A stretch of DNA of 64,000 nt from an uncultured Erythrobacter sp. (lineage in GTDB: Bacteria > Pseudomonadota > Alphaproteobacteria > Sphingomonadales > Sphingomonadaceae): positions 1,956,818 through 2,020,817 of the forward strand of contig CANNBH010000001.1 of the NCBI GenBank assembly GCA_947502815.1. The letters run 5' to 3'. The first letter of the stretch is position 1; every line of letters begins with the position of its first letter. This document shows positions 58,638-64,000 of the stretch, one piece after another. Both the position numbers and the translations under genes were made by a program. A model generated the notes under the pieces. The model had not been told where the DNA came from. It saw only the letters and a list, made by a program, of their open reading frames with translations, and ran no database searches.

Positions 58638-60587
58638 ATGACTTTCGCAGACCTCCCCACTCGTCTCCGTGATGCACTTACAGAGCGTGAATATTCGCAG
58701 CCCACCGATGTGCAAGCCGCCGTGCTTGAACCGCAGGCGTTGGGCCGCGATTTGATCGTCTCCGCGCAAACCGGTTCGGGTAAGACTGTGGCCTTTGGCC
58801 TTGCTATGGCATCTGAACTCTTGGGCGACGAAGGGATCGTGCGCCAAGCCAACAGCCCGCTTGCGTTGATCATCGCGCCAACCCGCGAATTGGCCTTGCA
58901 GGTTAGCCGCGAATTGGCTTGGCTCTATGGATCAACCGGGGCGCGTGTCGCAACCTGCGTGGGCGGCATGAACCCGTCACAGGAACGCAAAGTCTTGCGC
59001 TCTGGTGCAACCATCGTTGTCGGCACACCGGGCCGGCTGCGCGATCACTTGGAACGCGGTGCCCTTGATCTTTCGGCGCTTTCGGCAGTCGTGCTGGATG
59101 AAGCCGACGAAATGCTCGACATGGGTTTCCGCGATGAATTGGAAGCTATTTTGGATGCGGCACCCGATCAGCGCCGCACCCTGCTCTTCTCCGCCACGAT
59201 GCCTCGCCCGATTGAGGCTTTGGCGCAGCGTTATCAAAACAACGCCTTGCGCATTGCGACCGTCGACAAGGGACGCAGCCACGAGGATATTTCTTATCAA
59301 GCGGTGACGGTTTCCCCGCCAGAGGTTGAAAATGCAGTTGTGAACCTGCTGCGTTTTCATGAGGCCGAAACGGCGATCCTGTTTTGCGCGACCCGTGACA
59401 GCGTCCGGCGTCTGCACGCGACTTTGCAAGAACGTGGATTCAGCGTCGTTGCTCTTTCGGGCGAACATTCCCAGCAAGAGCGCAATCAGGCGCTTCAGGC
59501 GTTGCGTGATCGGCGTGCGCGCGTCTGCGTTGCGACCGATGTGGCCGCGCGCGGGATCGACCTTCCGTCACTCAGCCTTGTTGTCCACGTCGAAATTCCG
59601 CGCGATGCAGAGACTTTGCAGCACCGTTCTGGGCGCACAGGCCGTGCTGGCAAAAAGGGAACCGCGGTCCTGATCGTACCGTTTCCTCGCCGCAAACGGG
59701 TCGAATCCATGTTGCGTAGGGCAAGTATCAAAGCGCAGTGGATCGACGCGCCCGATCGTGACGCGATCATGGCGCAAGACCGCGAAAGATTGCTCGAAAC
59801 CTTGATGGCTCCCGTTGAAGTCACTGATGCAGATCGCGATCTTGCAGCCAAGTTAATGACGCAGAAAACCCCGGAAGAGCTGGCGGCGATGTTGGTGCAT
59901 GCGCACCGCTCCAAAATGCCAGAGCCCGAGGATTTGGTGCCTAACACGCCCGAAGCACGTAAAGCAGCGCAGAAAGACACGCACCGCCCCGGCTTTGAAG
60001 ACACGGTATGGTTCCGCATGGATATTGGGCGCCAGAACAATGCCGATCCGCGCTGGATTCTGCCTCTGCTGTGCCGCCGCGGCCATGTCACGCGCAATGA
60101 GATTGGTGCCATTCGTATTGGTCCCAATGAAACCTACTTCCAGATTCCGCGCACCTTGGCAGACAAATTTGCTGCCGCTGCTGAACGCACCGCTGGGACA
60201 GAAAGCGAAGAAGATAGCATCCGGTTCGAAGTGTCAGCCGATGGCCCGCGGGTTGCGGCACGCCAAAACCGCAAGGGCCGCTCTGACCGTGGGCAGCGCC
60301 CACGCCCGCACGGTGTCAAAGTGCAGCCATCGCGCGGAAGCGACGGCAAGAAACCAGGCGGAAAATCTGGGAAATTCGCAGGACGCTCTGATCGCAAGCC
60401 CGACCGCAACACAGATCGCAAACCCGACGGCGCACCGGGCGGAAAATTCTCTGGCAAACCAGAAGGCAAGAGCTTCAAGAAAAAGCCAGGCGGAAAATTT
60501 ACCCCAAAGAATGACCGCAAAGATCGCGGTAAGCCGGGCTCCCCCAAAAAGTTTGGAACACCCAAAGATCCCTTCAGTCAAAGCTGA
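58638..60587 (+). CDS. DEAD-box ATP-dependent RNA helicase
   Basis: A 649-residue DEAD-box helicase. Motifs in order: Q-motif region PTDVQAAVL, Walker A AQTGSGKT, PTRELA, DEAD in VVLDEADEMLDMGF, SAT, and the ARGIDLP and HRSGRTGRAG of domain 2. Residues about 455-530 form the DbpA/CsdA-type RNA-binding domain (VWFRMDIGRQNNADPRWILPL), and the last 110 are a Lys/Gly/Pro-rich tail of GGKF, GKPEG and DRKPD repeats that probably binds RNA. It fits the DeaD/CsdA group, used in ribosome assembly and cold adaptation. The 276-base region before it has a GGAGCT/AGCTCC hairpin (58477-58491) and a GCGGC/GCCGC one. Confidence 0.93.
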   Translation: MTFADLPTRLRDALTEREYSQPTDVQAAVLEPQALGRDLIVSAQTGSGKTVAFGLAMASELLGDEGIVRQANSPLALIIAPTRELALQVSRELAWLYGSTGARVATCVGGMNPSQERKVLRSGATIVVGTPGRLRDHLERGALDLSALSAVVLDEADEMLDMGFRDELEAILDAAPDQRRTLLFSATMPRPIEALAQRYQNNALRIATVDKGRSHEDISYQAVTVSPPEVENAVVNLLRFHEAETAILFCATRDSVRRLHATLQERGFSVVALSGEHSQQERNQALQALRDRRARVCVATDVAARGIDLPSLSLVVHVEIPRDAETLQHRSGRTGRAGKKGTAVLIVPFPRRKRVESMLRRASIKAQWIDAPDRDAIMAQDRERLLETLMAPVEVTDADRDLAAKLMTQKTPEELAAMLVHAHRSKMPEPEDLVPNTPEARKAAQKDTHRPGFEDTVWFRMDIGRQNNADPRWILPLLCRRGHVTRNEIGAIRIGPNETYFQIPRTLADKFAAAAERTAGTESEEDSIRFEVSADGPRVAARQNRKGRSDRGQRPRPHGVKVQPSRGSDGKKPGGKSGKFAGRSDRKPDRNTDRKPDGAPGGKFSGKPEGKSFKKKPGGKFTPKNDRKDRGKPGSPKKFGTPKDPFSQS

Positions 60588-60785
60588 TGCAGCAGGTTTC
60601 CGGCCGCAGTTCGAGATGATTAACGTCCGCTTTCCCGCATACTAAGGGCGGATACGCAGTGCGTTGGCACCAAATTTTCTCGGGTCACGGTCTAAAGTTT
60701 CGAAGCCTGAAAATCCGTGATCACAGCCGCTCAAACACCGCGGCTTTGGTCAACATCGGATTGGGCGTGTGGAACAAAGACTGAG

Positions 60786-62054
60786 ATGCTGCGACAGATT
60801 GCGTGCGAAGAAGTCAAAGAAGGGATGTTCATCACCGGCTTTGGCGGGTCATGGTTCGATCATCCGTTCTGGCGAGGTCAGTTCCTTTTGGAAAAGCCCG
60901 GCGATGTCGAACGCGTGCGCCGTGCGAATTTGCCCTATGTCATGATCGACGATGCGTTGGGTTGCGGGCCCGACAATACCCCACAAGACGCATTCTTCGA
61001 AGCCAGCACGGACCAAAAGTCTGCTTCAAAACAGTCAGGAAGAACGCGGCAAAAACGCCGCCTATCCAAACACGCACCGCCCCGGCTGGACCCAGAACAC
61101 CGCAAGGCGGCGCAGCTGCTGTCCCAGTCCAAGGAGACCATGCGAACCGTCTTTCAAGACGCAAGGTTGGGGTGCGCTATCCATTCGCCCAGTATCAACG
61201 GCGTGGTTGATAATATCGTCGAAGCGGTAGCAGTCGATTCCCAGATTTTACTAACGGTTGCCCGCCTCAAATCAAAAGATGACTACACCTATCTGCATTC
61301 GGTTGCCGTTTGCGCATTAATGGTTTCGGTTGGCCGCTATCTCAAGATGGAAAAGGCGCAGATTCATGATCTTGGCATGGCCGGGCTGCTGCATGATGTG
61401 GGCAAAATGGCGATCCCTGATGCGGTCTTGAACAAGAAAGGTCCATTGTCAGACAAAGAATTCAACATTGTGCGGAACCACCCTGAAAGAGGGTATGAAT
61501 TGTTGGCCGATTCCGCCGGCATTTGCGACATGGCGATGGATGTGTGCCGTCATCACCATGAACGCATGGACGGGAAAGGCTATCCCTCTGGCTTGAACGC
61601 AAATACTCTATCATTTGCGGCACGATTGGGCGCGATCTGCGACATTTATGATGCGCTCACATCAAACCGATCATACAAGACGGCCTGGACCCCGCACAGA
61701 GCGCTGAGCGAAATGAGCCGGTGGTCTGGGCATTTGGACCGCGAAATCCTGGCCAGCCTAATGCAGGCGATTGATATGTATCCAACGGGCCTATTGGTGA
61801 CATTGTCCAGCGGACGGCTGGCGATGTTGATGGGCAATGACACCGGGCGTGAAAGACCATTCACAATCGCATTTACAGATGCGGACCACAATGAATTGGA
61901 TGAGCTCCAAAAGGTGCCCCTCGGCTGTCTCCAAGGCGCAGAGACATTACGGCGCGTTGAAAATTCAAAGAATTGCACTCTTGGCCAATGGGAAGAACTC
62001 AACACGTATGCGAAAAGTGGCGAATGGCGCAGCCTAAAGGTGGCGGTTGCTTAG
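60786..62054 (+). CDS. HD-GYP domain protein, cyclic-di-GMP phosphodiesterase type
   Basis: A 422-residue protein. The N-terminal DUF3391-like part (MLRQIACEEVKEGMFITGFG, about residues 1-60) is followed by a charged spacer and the HD-GYP domain: LLHDVGKMAIP supplies the HD pair, HHHERMDGKGYP the HD-GYP region proper. Such enzymes break cyclic di-GMP, which here may tune adhesion or motility. The start at ATG 60786 lacks a strong ribosome binding site; an in-frame GTG 69 bases earlier (60717) is possible. Transcribed with nothing close upstream; it converges with the transporter gene. Confidence 0.9.
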   Translation: MLRQIACEEVKEGMFITGFGGSWFDHPFWRGQFLLEKPGDVERVRRANLPYVMIDDALGCGPDNTPQDAFFEASTDQKSASKQSGRTRQKRRLSKHAPPRLDPEHRKAAQLLSQSKETMRTVFQDARLGCAIHSPSINGVVDNIVEAVAVDSQILLTVARLKSKDDYTYLHSVAVCALMVSVGRYLKMEKAQIHDLGMAGLLHDVGKMAIPDAVLNKKGPLSDKEFNIVRNHPERGYELLADSAGICDMAMDVCRHHHERMDGKGYPSGLNANTLSFAARLGAICDIYDALTSNRSYKTAWTPHRALSEMSRWSGHLDREILASLMQAIDMYPTGLLVTLSSGRLAMLMGNDTGRERPFTIAFTDADHNELDELQKVPLGCLQGAETLRRVENSKNCTLGQWEELNTYAKSGEWRSLKVAVA

Positions 62055-62077
62055 TCAGCCTATCGCTCCAACCCTTC

Positions 62078-63553
62078 TCATTCCTCAGCTTTTCGAGCGG
62101 CAAGCCTGCCCAGCGTCTGTGTGTGTTTGGCGCGGTCTATATCGTAAAAGCTCACCACACCGATCACAGTCATAAACAGAGTTAGTATCACAGGCACATA
62201 GACAGCGCCCAGCATCCAAATTGTCTCTTCGCTCAATTCCCCTTGCTGCGCGCCGGCTGCCAATCCAACGAACGACAATATAAAACCGGCAAGCACAATG
62301 CCGAAACCTTCACCAAATTTGCGCATGAAAGTTGCAGCGGCAAAGAACAAGCCCTCAGATCGATTGCCTGTCGCATCCTCTGCCTGCTCAACCAAATCCG
62401 CCATCATGGATGCAGCAAGAATTTGGTAGCAAATGATCAGGCCCACATCGATGGTTTGCGTGACGAGCACGATCCAAAAAATCTCTGATGTCCCGTTGGC
62501 TGGCAATACATCGATAAGCCGAAGGAATATTGGCATTGGTGCGCCGACGAAGGCGACAAGGCCAACAATCAATGCACCCCGTTTTTTGCCCAAGACACGC
62601 GTTACAATTGGCGCCAATCCGCCGCCGATAAAGGCGGACACAAACACACCGATTGTGATCAACCCGATCTGCCCCGCGTTAAAGCCCCAAAAATAGGTCG
62701 AGAAATAAAACACCAACCCGGCCGACAAACCGCTTGCGCTAAAGGCCAGCAGCGAGGCGAAAAACAGCGCGAAAAATGATCGGCTCGCGATGGTGCGATA
62801 GATATCTCTGAATATCATTCGCAAGGTCATATCCCGTTTTACCGGGGCCTCTCGCAAGCGCGGAATATAACTGTGGGTTCCAAGAGAGGAGATCAAGATT
62901 GCCGCAAAAATCACCAAGGCCCCGATCAAACCATAGAGGGCGTAGGCATCCTTGTTAAACTGGCCATTGGATATGGACACCGTGACAAAGGCCGGAAATA
63001 TCGCGACAAAGGCAAGGACCGACATCGCATTTCCGCCGAACCAGCCAAAGAAATATCGAAAGCTCAGAATACTGCTGCGTTCATCATAATCGTCTGACAA
63101 TTCTGGCGCGAGCGCGGAGCTGGGCGTTTCGTAAACTGTGATAAAACTGCGGATCACAATCGCCAGAACGACGATGTAGCCGAACAATGCGGTTTCGCTC
63201 CAGCCCTCTGGCGGCGTCCAGATGAAATAGTAACTGACCGCGACAGGGATTGCCGCCGCATACATAAAGGGATGCCGCCGTCCCCATCTTGATCGGAAAT
63301 TGTCCGACCAATAGCCTACGATCGGATCACTGATCGCATCGAACACGAGGGCGATCAAAATCGCCAGGCTAACCAAACGGGAATCGACGCCAATGACCTG
63401 CGAATAAAACAGCAGCAGGAAGTATTTCAGCCCCGCATCCTTGGTCCCATAAGCCACCGAGCCGAAGCCATAGGCTAGCTTTGTCCAAAATGATGGCGCC
63501 TGTTTGGAGGCTGCTACAGGCGCTGCGATTGCCTTATTATCCGCTTCGGTCAC
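62078..63553 (-). CDS. MFS transporter, glycoside-pentoside-hexuronide type
   Basis: A 491-residue transporter with about twelve membrane segments. The loop after the second segment, SDPIVGYWSDNFRSRWGRRHPFMYA, and the front KLAYGFGSVAYGTKDAG are typical of the GPH sugar:cation symporters such as MelB-like proteins. Start GTG 63553 with GGGAAA six bases ahead. It is 24 bases behind the amidohydrolase gene and likely co-transcribed, so the substrate may be one the amidohydrolase acts on rather than a sugar; that is inference. Confidence 0.88.
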   Translation of the reverse strand: MTEADNKAIAAPVAASKQAPSFWTKLAYGFGSVAYGTKDAGLKYFLLLFYSQVIGVDSRLVSLAILIALVFDAISDPIVGYWSDNFRSRWGRRHPFMYAAAIPVAVSYYFIWTPPEGWSETALFGYIVVLAIVIRSFITVYETPSSALAPELSDDYDERSSILSFRYFFGWFGGNAMSVLAFVAIFPAFVTVSISNGQFNKDAYALYGLIGALVIFAAILISSLGTHSYIPRLREAPVKRDMTLRMIFRDIYRTIASRSFFALFFASLLAFSASGLSAGLVFYFSTYFWGFNAGQIGLITIGVFVSAFIGGGLAPIVTRVLGKKRGALIVGLVAFVGAPMPIFLRLIDVLPANGTSEIFWIVLVTQTIDVGLIICYQILAASMMADLVEQAEDATGNRSEGLFFAAATFMRKFGEGFGIVLAGFILSFVGLAAGAQQGELSEETIWMLGAVYVPVILTLFMTVIGVVSFYDIDRAKHTQTLGRLAARKAEE

Positions 63554-63577
63554 TGCGACTTTCCCGTATTGGCCATC

Positions 63578-64000
63578 CTATTGAGCCGGGAACCAGCGGC
63601 CTTCGAAGACTACACCGAGCACACCCACCTCTCGAAGCTCAGACGCGCCGCCAACACGCGGATCACGGTCAAGAACGGTGAAATCGGCGCGTTTTCCCGA
63701 TGCGATGCTGCCGACCTCACTATCCATCCCAATGACTTGGGCGGCCTCTATGGTGATCGCCCTTAAGGCCTTGTCGAGGCTCAACCGCTCCGCCGGTGCC
63801 TTGACGTTCCCATTCAAAGTCTCGCGATTGCTCGCCACCCAAGCCAGATAGAGCGGGTCAATCGGGGCCATATTGAAATCGCTATGCAGACCCAACGGAA
63901 CATCCTTCCGCTCAAGCGAACCAAGCCTGCTCATCTGCGCCGCCCGGTCAGGGCCAAGGCCGCTTTGCGCATAGGCATCGCCCAACACCCGAATGTAATT
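63578..64000 (-). CDS. Amidohydrolase family protein, C-terminal part (runs off window)
   Basis: The last 140 codons of a larger gene whose start lies beyond base 64000. The frame is continuous to the edge (NYIRVLGDAYAQSG). The segment VPLGLHSDFNMAPIDPLYLAWVA ends with the usual Asp-containing strand of metal amidohydrolases of the YtcJ type, and SLDKALRAITIEAAQVIG then VGSIASGKRADFTVLDRDP are the standard C-terminal composite beta-domain marks. It carries none of the N-terminal metal site, so substrate cannot be read. Followed by the transporter gene on the same strand. Confidence 0.87.
   Translation of the reverse strand, partial: NYIRVLGDAYAQSGLGPDRAAQMSRLGSLERKDVPLGLHSDFNMAPIDPLYLAWVASNRETLNGNVKAPAERLSLDKALRAITIEAAQVIGMDSEVGSIASGKRADFTVLDRDPRVGGASELREVGVLGVVFEGRWFPAQ

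Noticed and set aside
60330..60587. Repeated units near the end of the helicase gene
   Set aside because: Low-complexity Lys/Gly/Pro-rich protein tail, as is usual for this helicase type.

Overview
The window looks like chromosome from a moderately GC-rich alphaproteobacterium of the order Sphingomonadales, most likely an Erythrobacteraceae-type marine bacterium. Supporting signs are a Shemin-type 5-aminolevulinate synthase, the lepB-rnc-era order, the carboxyspermidine route to polyamines, betaine-lipid genes and a VTGSRI peptide typical of sphingomonad TonB receptors. This placement is an inference from gene content; there is no rRNA to confirm it. I saw no rRNA, tRNA, CRISPR array, transposase or phage gene.

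Layout. 1-4587: edge of an exported protein, pgi, then lepB-rnc-era. 4622-5440: an AT-richer orphan gene with a HEPN RNase motif. 5427-14358 (minus): a small DNA-binding-like protein, a receiver protein, topA, a von Willebrand A lipo/exported protein, two membrane paralogues, dprA and plsY. 14443-18320 (plus): murI, hemA, a TauD-type dioxygenase and a nitroreductase. 18491-20920: a TetR-controlled pair (SDR plus Asp-nucleophile hydrolase) with clear operators and a perfect 30-bp palindrome. 21036-29757: polyamine genes (ornithine decarboxylase, carboxyspermidine decarboxylase and dehydrogenase) interleaved with lemA and two DUF3137 genes; a decayed second copy of the ornithine decarboxylase 3' end flanks a secreted DUF11 protein gene. 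29896-34162: a serine hydrolase, a threonine dehydratase-like enzyme and btaA-btaB for betaine lipid. 34229-37652: two MAPEG proteins, trxB, a tyrosine phosphatase and a receiver protein. 37659-41605 (minus): otsB, a GH15 glucoamylase-like enzyme and otsA, whose start appears to be ATA.

41741-49737 (minus) is the most striking block: an apparent four-gene operon of three small exported DUF11-like proteins, two with EF-hand-type loops, followed by a 1737-residue protein that joins the same N-terminal motif to Ig-like domains and a large predicted outer-membrane barrel. I read it as a surface-structure assembly system of unknown name. 50260-56455 (minus): 5-oxoprolinase, DUF969, DUF979 and DUF2891, a likely 5-oxoproline uptake and hydrolysis unit. 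56665-64000: an enoyl-CoA hydratase, a TIGR03084-type protein, a DEAD-box helicase, an HD-GYP phosphodiesterase, a GPH-type sugar transporter and the end of an amidohydrolase.
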